Below, one piece after another: positions 24,127 through 33,854 of a stretch of DNA of 64,000 nt. Position numbers and translations under genes: made by a program. The notes under the pieces were generated by a model. It saw only the letters and a program-made list of their open reading frames with translations. It searched no databases and had not been told where the DNA came from. The stretch comes from Trifolium pratense (taxonomy: Eukaryota; Streptophyta; Magnoliopsida; Fabales; Fabaceae), in assembly GCF_020283565.1 (NCBI RefSeq), contig NC_060059.1, positions 35,642,338 to 35,706,337 of the forward strand. Direction: 5' to 3'. Position 1 is the stretch's first letter; each line of letters opens with the position of its first letter.

Positions 24127-25320
24127 ATGGAGATATCGCCGACTACGTCAAATGCTAAGGTTAGTAATCATATACCCGATGATCTTGTTAACTCTATTCT
24201 CTACAAACTTCCTATTAAATCTTTAAAGCATTTTGAATGCGTATGCAAGTCATGGTCCCACCTGATTATTGACTCTTATTTCATGACTGTGTACCGCAAT
24301 TATTTATTATCCAAGGATCATTCTTTTTATGATGATACATCTATCCTCCTGCATTCGACAAAAAAAGTTAAATATGATTTATACTCTCTTTCCGGTGAGA
24401 GATTTGAGAATAAAGTTAAGTTAGATTGGCCAAAGGTTCCACTTCACCCTTCAGTAAGAGGTGTGAAAATAAAACATAGTATACATGACATTTCTAAAGA
24501 TAATGTCCCACCATCTCGAGTGGGTGACTTTAGTTTTGAAATATTGCGTCCAATTAGTATTAATGGCACTCTTTGTCTCGAATATCCTGAGATTCCCGAC
24601 ATCAATGACCATACAAAACTTATATTGTGGAACCCGACAACAAAGGAATTCAAGGTCATTTATTTGCATAAATCTAATCATCTTTCGGATGTTTGGGCCC
24701 ATCATTATCAATTTGGTTATGATCATGTTAAAAATGACTATAAGATGATTTGATGTACACATTATCCTCCAAAAGCTCACCGCTATAATAGTCTATAGGT
24801 TGCCTGCTTTTGGGAGATATATAGTCTAAATAGTAATTCTTGGAGGAAAATTACTAGCGATGTGCCTCATTATAGATGCGGTGAAGAAGTGTACATGGAT
24901 GGAGTATCTCATTGGTGGGATAAAAGTGGAACACAAGCATATTTGGTATCATTTGACTTCAGCAAAGAATCTTTCATTATAACACCCATACCCTTTTATG
25001 TAGGCGGTCCTTTTGATTTTCATTCGACCAGGAAGAGACTACTGACGATATTAAATGGATCTATTGCTTTTATATTAAATTATGAAGAGAAAGCTACATT
25101 TCACATATACATTTTGGGTGAACTCGGTGTAAAAGAATCATGGACTAAGCTCTTCATCGTTGGACCCTTACCTTGTCATGAGTATCTGATTGGAGCAGGG
25201 AAGAAGGGGAATATATTGACCAGAATAAAAGACAATAAACTCGCTTGGTTTGATTTATGTACCGGGTTGATGAATGAGATTGGTATTAGAGCCGAAATAT
25301 GCGTACCTTGTGAAATGTAG
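24127..25320 (+). pseudogene. F-box protein gene (F-box plus associated domain) with two in-frame stops
   Basis: Translation from the ATG at 24127 gives an N-terminal F-box (IPDDLVNSILYKLPIKSLKH, then CVCKSWSHLI). An F-box-associated beta-propeller type region follows, including LILWNPTTKEFKVI. The frame meets TGA at 24751-24753 and TAG at 24796-24798, but continues without any frameshift to the stop at 25318-25320. After the stops it reads CFWEIYSLNSNSWRKI and then VYMDGVSHWW, both typical for this family. Family members recruit substrates to SCF ubiquitin ligases. No GT-AG intron can remove the first stop. The intact frame on both sides points to recent loss of function. A truncated 208-residue product holding only the F-box and the start of the associated region could still be made. 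It is not part of the conserved gene block. Confidence 0.85.
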
Positions 25321-25640
25321 TGAAGGTCTTATATATAGTTCCCCAGCATTGGGCCAAGGCCCTCGATGGCGTTAATGACCATCAAGTGGCTGCCGGAAAA
25401 CGGCTGGAGAACCATGATGAGCAGTAAATGCTCATCATTCTGGTGCACGGCCGTTACAATACGCAAGAGTATTGTGACCTTAGCTCGTCACAGACTTTTG
25501 CGGGCTATCCCTTATTGGGCCTTGCTCGACGGCCTAGTCAGCAATTCCTCAGTTGTTGGGCTTCTAGGCCTAATCCAGAACACATTGCATTCTACTTGAA
25601 ATCAAAGCATAACCAGACCAAAAGGTAGAGTTTAAAATGC
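25321..25640. other. GC-richer island of unknown nature with two small hairpins
   Basis: This stretch is clearly richer in G+C than its AT-rich surroundings. It contains two perfect short hairpins: GATGAGCA/TGCTCATC near 25417-25437 and ACAATAC/GTATTGT near 25456-25475. Short open frames exist on both strands, but no protein family was recognised. It may be the tail of a captured or transposed sequence. Confidence 0.4.
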
Positions 25641-26113
25641 ACAAAGCATTTCGAGCAAGTATTTAAAGTCAAACAACAATATTCTATAAGTGAAGCTTTT
25701 ATATGTTTAGCTAATCAATTGCAATGGGCACTTTCTAAACTGAGATGTTTGGGTATACTTGAAAATTGAGTGAAACAATCACAGTAGCATGTCATGAAGT
25801 TGACTTCTAGTATTTATTTTGATTTTTAATGTAACCAACCATTGGTTACATTAAAAATCTCACATTTTATTATCAAATTAAAATGAAGAGATACTTCAAT
25901 AAAAGACAACACATGTTTGTTACACTTTTTCACTTCTTTCAAACATCCAACAATATCTCTTTAACAAGAAAAATTACATTTTGTGAAATGATTATGAGAT
26001 ATAGTTAGTATCTTGGACTTTCAAGGTAAAAGTCAAAAACATGAAACTTTTGTTTTTTTAAGTGAAACATAGTTTCACTAATAAGAAAAAAAATTATACA
26101 TGACAACAGGAGA
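25641..26113. other. AT-rich intergenic DNA
   Basis: No gene or named repeat seen. A short inverted repeat around 25828-25858 (TTTTTAATGTAACCAA / TTGGTTACATTAAAAA) can form a near-perfect hairpin. Confidence 0.5.
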
Positions 26114-26700
26114 ATGATGTGGGACATGCCCCACCCAAATTTTACATCCTACAACTTTTGTCATCCCGCCCACTTCCCCCTTTGTCGCGCTCTTCTCCAC
26201 CCTCTGCCACATCTCCTCCGTCTCCCTACCATTCCCTACTCTTTACCAGCTTCCCTCAGTCTCCCTCTTCCCCACCCTCTGCCACCTCCCCTCTATCTCC
26301 CTCTTCCTCACCATCTGCACCTCCCCTCTGTCTCCCTCTTTCCCACCCTCATCCACCTCCCATTCCCTTCCCTACCCTTTACCAACTCCCTTCTTTCTCC
26401 CTCTTCCGCACCCTCCGGCACCTCCCCTCCCCTCCGTCTCCCTTTTCCCCCACCCTGCACCTCCCCTTTGTCTCCCTCTTCCCCACCCTTAGCCACCTCC
26501 CCTCCAACTCCCTTCGCCATCTCGAGGACGACAACCTCTTCCCCTTCACCGTCGCAGCCCTCTGCCACCTCTATGAGGCGGCTGCCTTCCTCTACTAGTT
26601 CAATGATGCCGATGTTGCCTCTTCTACTGCCTCCTCCCAAATTCTCCTCAACAGCAGCGATCTCAACATCAATTTGCTTACCGGCTCGAGAGTAGAGTGT
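26114..26700. repeat. C/T-rich imperfect minisatellite with a coding-like tail
   Basis: From about 26190 to 26510 the plus strand repeats an imperfect unit of roughly 35-50 bp built from phrases such as CCACCCTCTGCCACCTCCCC and TCTCCCTCTTCC. Both strands stay open because of the composition. The last part (about 26515-26700) is less repetitive and reads LRHLEDDNLFPFTVAALCHL, a stop at 26596, and then ILLNSSDLNINLLTGS in the same frame, which looks like a captured protein-coding fragment of unknown source. No gene is called. Confidence 0.55.
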
Positions 26701-27331
26701 AAAAGAATTTGAATGGGTCCAAATACGAGTCCAATCACATTGTGAAGCTGGAAAAAAATCAATAAATTATATATATATTTTTATAACCATAAGTAAATAC
26801 ATATTGTAACTATTAAAAAAAGTGTAAAATAAACATATATTGTATTTTTATAATTAATGATTAAACTAAAAACTGATATATTTATAAGTAATTATTACTT
26901 TTATAAAAAAAGGTTCATCATAGACCCTGTAAATCGAACTTTCTTCATCATCCTTTTTCTATCATCTTCTTCTCCATTCACTAAATGACGAAGGAGAAAA
27001 TAACTTTGAATCAATAACAAAAATGGTGAAAAAGAGGATGAAGAAGTTTGGTAAAGAAGAGGTAGAAGATGATTTCTCATATCCAAATAATTGAAACCCA
27101 ACTTCTATTTTTATTTAAGAAAATGTTAAAAAATATCCACCATTTAAGATAAAGTTGCACATTTAAGTGGTTAGCTAATCAATTTTGTCCAAAATTTGCG
27201 TCATGTAACTTTTTTGTTGTTCAATGAGTTAAAAATGAAGAGAGAAGAAGATGATGAGAGTCTTGTGAGCTTAGATGACAGAGACATTACATTATATATG
27301 TATGGACTGAGGTTCGACCATTAACATCCCA
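26701..27331. other. AT-rich intergenic DNA
   Basis: No coding signal or well-defined repeat seen before the CACTA terminus. Confidence 0.5.
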
Positions 27332-27510
27332 CACTACAAGAAAAATCATTTTTTTTGGCGGAATTATTCCCTCACTATGTGCATTTTTTTTTTGAAACAC
27401 CCTCACTATGTGCATTATTCCCCCCACTAACTGATAATTTAGTGGCAGAACAGGTCTGCCACTAAAACACACGCCACTAAATTTTGTGGCGGAAAAATCC
27501 ACTAAGCTAC
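27332..27510. mobile_element. Solo CACTA (En/Spm-type) transposon end
   Basis: The sequence CACTACAAGAAAAATCA at 27332 is the canonical plant CACTA terminus. It is followed by subterminal repeats in both orientations around a GCCACTAAA core (for example 27440-27490: AGTGGCAGAAC, TGCCACTAAAA, CGCCACTAAA, TTTGTGGCGG). No matching inverted end (TTTTTCTTGTAGTG) was found downstream, so only one end seems to remain. Confidence 0.72.
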
Positions 27511-27779
27511 TTGACTAAAAAAAATGATGAAAAAAAAGTAGTTTTAACCATAGAGAAAAATATGGAATCTGTGAATATAAGAAAGTTTAAAAATTTAAAA
27601 AAGGACATATAGTTTTAGAATTATGAAATGAAACAAAACTTAATTTTGTAATTACCTAATAAGCCAAAGCCAGCAGATAGACTATGTTGCATCCACATCA
27701 TAGGCGCATGTAAGTGGATTACATGTATAGCATAATGATAATGATTATAATTTGTTGCATGGATCGAGATCCTAGGATG

Positions 27780-28073
27780 TTATTTTACCACTTCTCTGGG
27801 TGCTAATCCTTGTATTCTACGTGCTGCTTTAGGGAAGGATAGTCTTAGAATAAACAGGGTTCAGTTTGCTTTCTTAGGTTTTCTTTTGCTCCTCCTCATT
27901 CATGCTTTGGTTACAAGCATGGAAGTTTTGCTTTTGTTTTGGTTCAAAGGAGGGTTTGTATTGGGTTAAGCTTGTCTTGCTTCTGTTTTGTGAATTTGAT
28001 TGTACTTATCGACCCTTGTGCCTTTTTTATTTATAATAATATATTTTGGCCTTTACAAAAAAAAAAAAAAAAC
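27780..28073 (+). mobile_element. Possible retroposed 3' end with poly(A)
   Basis: About 280 bp of non-coding, T/G-rich sequence ends TTATAATAATATATTTTGGC and CTTTAC, followed by about 15 A residues. This resembles the 3' UTR and tail of a plant LINE or a retroposed transcript. No flanking target-site duplication was recognised. Confidence 0.35.
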
Positions 28074-28500
28074 TCATCTACCGGTGTATTTTGATTTTCA
28101 GTTACACCACCAACCAGTTCCAAAAATATTTAGGTGGTCACTACCATTTAGACGCATTATTTGATCACACTTATAATGAATAACTTATCATTTAACTATA
28201 TTAAAAATATACATTATTTATTTCATTTCTCTTTCTACTCCTTTTTAAATATGTGAGTGTGGCCAAATCACATGACCATTGACCAATAGTTGGACCATGG
28301 AAGAATTGCTCAACCGGTCTTTGTTTCGAAAATGGCAGCCATTTTTACTACATTGATCAATGCATCATAGTCGTTTGATTAAAATTAGACAGCTCAGATT
28401 TAAATGTAGCTTTAATTTTTTAAAACATAAAATTCTAATCTAAATCTAAACCGTTTGATCTTAATCAAATGTGATTGTACGAAATGCAAGCAGTCCCAGG

Positions 28501-29386
28501 CAATGTTTTAAAAACCGGACCGGAGATCGAACCGTTGTGACCTCCGGTTCAAGGGTCAACCGGTCTAACCGGTTCAATCGTTATTGGACCGTTTCCAATG
28601 AACCGTTCATATAATTATTCTATAATAATAATATGGAAATGAACTAATTAGTAATTTTTTTATTTTACTAAATTAGTAATGTTATTATTTAGGCTTATTA
28701 GTGTGATATATTCTAAGCTTTTATTTTTATCAAACATCAATACTTTTAAGCCCAAGCCCACTTATATAACTAGACAAACTACTACTACTAAGTACTAACA
28801 AACCCTAAAATTAATAAAATGAAAAAGTAAGTAGCAGCATAGTCGGCCGCCACCCACCTTTTCCATCCTCCATTCCTTGTTTTCTTTCTTTTTTCTTTTT
28901 TCTTTCCTTGTTTTCTTTTTTTTTCTATCTTTTCTTCTTCTCCCAATCCTTCTTCTATTTCCTCTAGTTCCATTGTTGAGTTATCCTCTCATGAAATATG
29001 AATCAAAACATAATCATCTTTTTCAAGAACAAAAACCATGTCAGCTTGTGTTATTTGTGGATGAAAGTATGTAATATGTTTTTCTTTCAAGATCTGGTAT
29101 ATTTTTCTTTTATCATTTTTTTATCCTTTTCTCTTAGGAATCTATTATGCCGAAAAGAAATAATAAACAGGGGAAAAAATGATTTTTTATTTATTTTTTA
29201 AAGTAGATTCCGAACCGGCCGGTTTTTTAAAACCGCCCCCGGTTCAACGGTTTGGACGGTTCCGAACGGTTCAAAACGGTTTTTTTTCCGGTTCCACAGA
29301 CTACCGGTTCTTAGCACTCATCCGGACCGCTGCTGTGTTCGGTTCCCGGTTGAACCAGCCGGTCCGGTCCGGTTCTTAAAACATTG
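28501..29386. mobile_element. Non-autonomous hAT element with perfect 8-bp TSD
   Basis: The ends are inverted repeats: the left begins CAATGTTTTAAAAACCGG and the right ends CCGGTTCTTAAAACATTG. A perfect 8-bp direct repeat GTCCCAGG flanks them (28493-28500 and 29387-29394), the hallmark length for hAT. Both subterminal regions are crowded with ACCGG/CCGGTT motifs. The middle is AT-rich and has no transposase frame, so the 886-bp element depends on a transposase in trans. Confidence 0.9.
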
Positions 29387-29394
29387 GTCCCAGG

Positions 29395-30665
29395 TACTGA
29401 CCGCATCCGATTCAGATCCAATTCACACTTGTTTGAATACTTATTTTATGGCAATCATTCTTATATCAGAAAGCTAATATTGTGAGACTGAGTCTAAGTT
29501 TGAATAGTAGGCACCAAAACACATGAAAAACATGAAGAGGTTCGTTGAACATACAGTCAACACAACTAACAGCATTTTCAGCCAATTAAAGAACCAACAT
29601 CAAGAGGTTATGTGCAACCCAACTTATCCCTCCCCAATAAAGATGATTTGGAATTTTAAGATTTCAAAAACTGGCAGTATCCAAAAGATGATTTTTCCAA
29701 AACTCATAATAAAAGCATTTATGCTCCAGAATATATATATCTGAAATTGTTTCATTTTGTTACAATATATTAGTCTAGAAATATAAACATCACAACTCTA
29801 TTAGGTATTAGCAAACGTGAGTCTTCTTTCCCATATTTTAAAATTCAAGTTTTATGTGTGTGTGAGTGTGATAGCAACAAGGTTGGTTCAATATGCAATA
29901 TGATAAAATTGATAATTAGTTTTGTTGAACGTAAAAAGTTGTTGTGATCGCGCGTGCTTCACATTGGATTCTTTTTTTATTTTAAAATTGTATATAGCCT
30001 TATTACGCAGTTGTGTGAAGACTAATTTCTTGAACTTTATAAAATTTAAATTCAAATGAACCGTAAATTCTTCTTAAATTTTTTAAAGTTGCTACATGCT
30101 ATTATAAAAAAGAAATGTTGCTACATGCTTAAATTTAAGTTTGAACTCGAGATATTGGTTAAAGGAGATAATCGTGCAATCTAATCTAAGTATTCTTGGA
30201 TATTGAATTATTTTATTTTTTTGATAAAATATTGAATTATTTTAATCAGACAAATTAGAGATTAGTTATTTTAATCATTCTTACTTTAAGTGAAATTTGT
30301 AGCCACTTTTTCTCCTAATCCTTCTCACTTTAATATTTATACATCTATACTTTTATATAAAAAATATTAAATTTTAGTGTAGCATTTTTTCTTTCAATTT
30401 TTTAGGTTATCATGTTATACCACCTGTATTTAAGATACATAAGGTGAATTTTTTCTTCAATTGAATTTTCTTCATGAGTCTGACAATTTATTTAAGGAAT
30501 CCAAAATCTACCACTTAGACCAATTCATTTTTTATCTTTTAATTTTACTCTTGCCATAAATTTTTTTTTGTTGTTCTTCGCGACTTCGCCCCCTATATTG
30601 CTCAAATAACTTTTTTTATTCATGTAATTTATCGAACAAGTTTTATATTAAAAACAAAAGTATTA
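29395..30665. other. AT-rich intergenic DNA
   Basis: No gene found. Short open frames are compositional. No named repeat could be supported in this stretch. Confidence 0.5.
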
Positions 30666-31131
30666 CTATTTCTGTCCCTAAATATAAGATCCCCTTGAAT
30701 TCTTTTTCTTCCTTTTTATAAGACTTCTTTTAAATTTTTCTTTACCAACATATTCTAAATTATAGTGTATATTTTTCTACAATCTATAACAAATGCTTTA
30801 ATAAAAACATTAACTCATTCTTTCTATTAAAAAATAAAATTGTTAAAACAATATCAAATATCAACAAATTTAATACAATAATTAACTTTTTTAATATTCA
30901 TAAATTTTTCAAAGATGTAATATATTCAGAGAGGGTAGTGATTATAATACGGATTTAATAAAAATCTTTTCATTAAATGATCCTTCCTCATCATATTCTA
31001 TATATAATAAAACAATTATTTTTTAGATTCATTATAAAGTTGATGTTTTTGGACAACATTGTAGTTTAGATGCATCAACTTCATGATGAATCTAAAAAAT
31101 AAACTTTTTTTATACATAGGACCAAATGGAG
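30666..31131. mobile_element. Stowaway/Mariner-like MITE
   Basis: The left end reads CTATTTCTGTCCCTAAATAT and the right end reads ATAGGACCAAATGGAG, an imperfect inverted pair of the Stowaway CTCCNTTNGTCCCTA type. TA flanks both ends (30664-30665 and 31132-31133). It is about 466 bp and non-coding. Confidence 0.55.
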
Positions 31132-31180
31132 TACCAAATTTAATATTTTACTTTAGTTTTAAATAAAATCCCATATAAAC

Positions 31181-31298
31181 TCGTCCCATAAGTATAGCTC
31201 AAATGGTAGCTATCAGAGATGGAATCCCGAACTCTACATTTCTCCAAATTTAAATGTGTAAGACTCTAGCCACTAGGCTATTTGACAAAAAAAAAACT
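31181..31298 (+). mobile_element. tRNA-derived SINE
   Basis: It contains a box A-like TAGCTCAAATGGTAGC, a diverged box B region (GGAATCCCGAACTC), and a tail ending GCCACTAGGCTATTTGAC followed by A residues. A 9-bp direct repeat CATATAAAC flanks it (31172-31180 and 31299-31307). It belongs to the same broad family as the SINE at 22908-23046, judging from the shared TTTGACAAAA tail. Confidence 0.72.
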
Positions 31299-31519
31299 CA
31301 TATAAACCCTTTTCATGTACCCAAAAAAAATCCCATATAATAAATAAATATAAATACAGTATATTCTATAAAAAAAAATATGGATCATGCTAAATAGTAA
31401 TTCCGGAGCACTAATTAAAAATTCAACGGTAATAAATTTTACATTTAAAAAAAGTTTACTACAGTTAATTCTAAGACTATTTTATTACTTTTGATGGATT
31501 AGTTAGATTTTCCAAAAAA

Positions 31520-32118
31520 TATGTTCCCTCTATTTCTTTTTAAACGTTGTTTTGAAATAGTACAGCAAATTATAACGAAGTGTATTTTTGTCCTTCATGA
31601 ATAGTTTTTTTTTTAATTGTTTTTTTTTCTTTTTTCTTTAGCATCCTTACCAAAAAAATGAAGTGTATTTTTGCACATTTTCTTTTTATTATACTCTTAT
31701 TTTAATCTATAAATAATTTTTTAAATTTTTTTTCCACACACTTTTTTTTTCCAATAAATTTAACATGTTATGTTATCTTTCTCTCGTAACAAACTTTAGT
31801 TTTCTAAATATATAATATTAATTAGTTTTTAAAAATGCTAACTAGTGTTTCGGGGGACTAGTTAATTAAGGATACTCAATATAGTAAAGTTATATTGAAA
31901 TTTATGTAATGAACATTTGTAACACATAAAAAGTGTTGTTTTCAATGGATAATTTATCCTTAACCAGTGTTATGGAGATGTGACTCATTACTTTTATTAA
32001 AAAAATCAGAGTAATTGATAAAAATATAATTGACGAATCATATCTTAAAACACCAAAACGACAATTAAATAAGTTAAATTTATAGTCAAACAACATTTAA
32101 AAAATAACGAAGGAATAT
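31520..32118. mobile_element. Probable Stowaway-like element with about 30-bp TIRs
   Basis: The left arm (TTCCCTCTATTTCTTTTTAA, then ACGTTGTTTTG) is inverted at the right end (CAAACAACATTTAAAAAATA, then ACGAAGGAA). TATG lies outside both ends. The roughly 600-bp interior is AT-rich and non-coding, and may itself contain later insertions. Confidence 0.5.
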
Positions 32119-33854
32119 GTCTCTATTATAAGAAAAATTTTACTTTTCAGATACATTGTAAAACTAATGTATCTAGAAAATATTATAGTTCAGATACATT
32201 TGGTTTATAATGAACCTAAAAATAAAACTTACTAAGAAAAGTAATCTATATTCGTATCTACTACTAATCTTTCTGCATTGGATAGTTGTTGGATCATAGT
32301 CGTTGATTCATAATCATAAAACGCTTGTTTGTCAACAACGTACTTGTTGACCCAAACGGACTCCAAACCCCAACAAGACAAAACTTCTTAACATTTTTCA
32401 AACCTTAAAAGCAGGACCCACACCCACTCACATGAAATAATTGTTTCCTTTCTTTCTCTTCATCACCATTTTCACACACACACTCCCACTCACTCACACT
32501 TGTCTCTCTATCTGTTTCTTTCCACCCACCTTCCTTCCCTCCCATTTCCTTTACTTTCTTTTCCTTTCCCCGTGTCTCTTGTCTCTCTTAATATAACCCC
32601 CAACCCCAATTATTACACTACTACTTTCTTCTTCTTCTTCTTCTCTTACAAGATTCATCTTTTTTTCAAAACCATAACCCGTGACTGTGATTGTGTGTAC
32701 TATTTCACTTTCTACCATCTGTCATTTTCTTACTCTTTTTTTCTTTTTGGATACACTTTCTTACTCATTTTCCTCGAACCTTCCTTCTTTCCTTTCTTTT
32801 TCTTCATATATATATATATCCATTTCACTGTTTCCTTTCTCTCCAATCGCTTCTTCTCTTTGGGTAATACTATACAATACAATCCTTTCTTCTCTATATT
32901 CTATTCTTATGTTACTGCTCTCAATAATACTTGCCAAAATCTCTCATTACTTTATATTATAGTTTCAACAAATTTGGGTTTTGATTTTAAAAGGGAACAT
33001 TTTTATATATTGGGTCACTGTTTTTTTAATCAATGTATTAGTTTCATCATTTGAAGTTTGAAAGGGGACATTTTTATATATTGGGTCAGTGTTTTATCAT
33101 TGTATTAGTTTCATCATTTGGAGTTTGAAAGATGACATTTTTATATATGTTGGTTTCATCAAATTTGGGTTTTGATTTTCAAAGGAGACATTTTTATGTA
33201 CGGTTTCATCAATTTTGGATTTGGATTTTCAAAGGGGGCATTTTTTGCTTTGTTTTTTTTATTGATTGGGTGTTTGTTTTTATATGGAAATGCAATTTTT
33301 CCCTGTTTGACTATTTGGTAGATAAATGCAATTTATGGGAATAATGCACCCATCATTTGGAATTATATTTGGTGGTTTGTCAAGGATATATTGTTTTTAC
33401 TAATCATATTTATGATGATGATTGATGTATTTGGGGTCAAATTGTAGTTTTCTTTTTGCTTAATTTGGGGGGTTTTAGGAAAGGAATGACACCATTGTTT
33501 TAAGTTTGAATTGATTATTTGTATGTTTAGTTTGAGCATTTGGTATACATGATTTCAATTTGAATAAAATAGATTTTGTTAAAGATTATTTGAGTTCGAA
33601 ATTAAGTTCAACCTTTGAGTGTTTTTAGTCTTAAGCGAGTTTGATGTAAAATTTAGTGTACATTTTCAACTCAATGCAAGATCTATTTTTTATCATTTCT
33701 AGTCAAAAATGAAGAAACACTTCGTCATTTTTTGTTTTATATATTTACATGGATATGTGGTACTTTGATAAATGGAGTATCTAATATTCTAATTTTCATT
33801 GTCTCTTTGTTTCAGAAGGTAGTCAGTAAAATTCATAAGGCCAATTCTTCAGTC
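32119..33854 (+). promoter_or_regulatory. CNGC1-type gene promoter, 5' UTR and leader intron
   Basis: A strongly pyrimidine-rich leader (about 32450-32870, with CACACTC and CTTCTT runs) probably contains the transcription start and 5' UTR. A donor-like GGTAATACTAT near 32868 and the acceptor TTTCAG at 33810-33815 suggest a 5' UTR intron of about 0.95 kb just before the ATG exon. A 184-codon open frame over the leader is a composition artefact. Confidence 0.5.
32960..33245 (+). repeat. Imperfect tandem repeats in the CNGC leader intron
   Basis: Four diverged copies share the core (A/G)AAAGGGGACATTTTTATATA preceded by TTTCATCA and a TTTGGGTTTTGATTTT-like phrase. Cores lie near 32990, 33061, 33127 and 33180, with a shortened one near 33230. 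Spacing is about 50-70 bp. The repeats are non-coding. Confidence 0.7.

Noticed and set aside
26119..26598. 159- to 193-codon proline/serine-rich open frames on the plus strand and a Glu/Gly-rich frame on the minus strand
   Set aside because: They follow from C/T-rich repeat composition. All overlap, none has a codon pattern or start context that stands out, and no domain is visible.
29179..29379. 66-codon frame inside the hAT element
   Set aside because: Composed of CCGGTT repeat words of the subterminal region. No transposase similarity.
32500..33054. 184-codon Phe/Ser-rich open frame upstream of the channel gene
   Set aside because: Pyrimidine-rich 5' leader sequence. The real coding start is the ATG at 33855, whose exon splices into the conserved CNGC body.
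32960..33245. CRISPR-like spaced repeats
   Set aside because: The context is a plant leader intron. The repeats are imperfect and the spacers are part of the same diverged unit.
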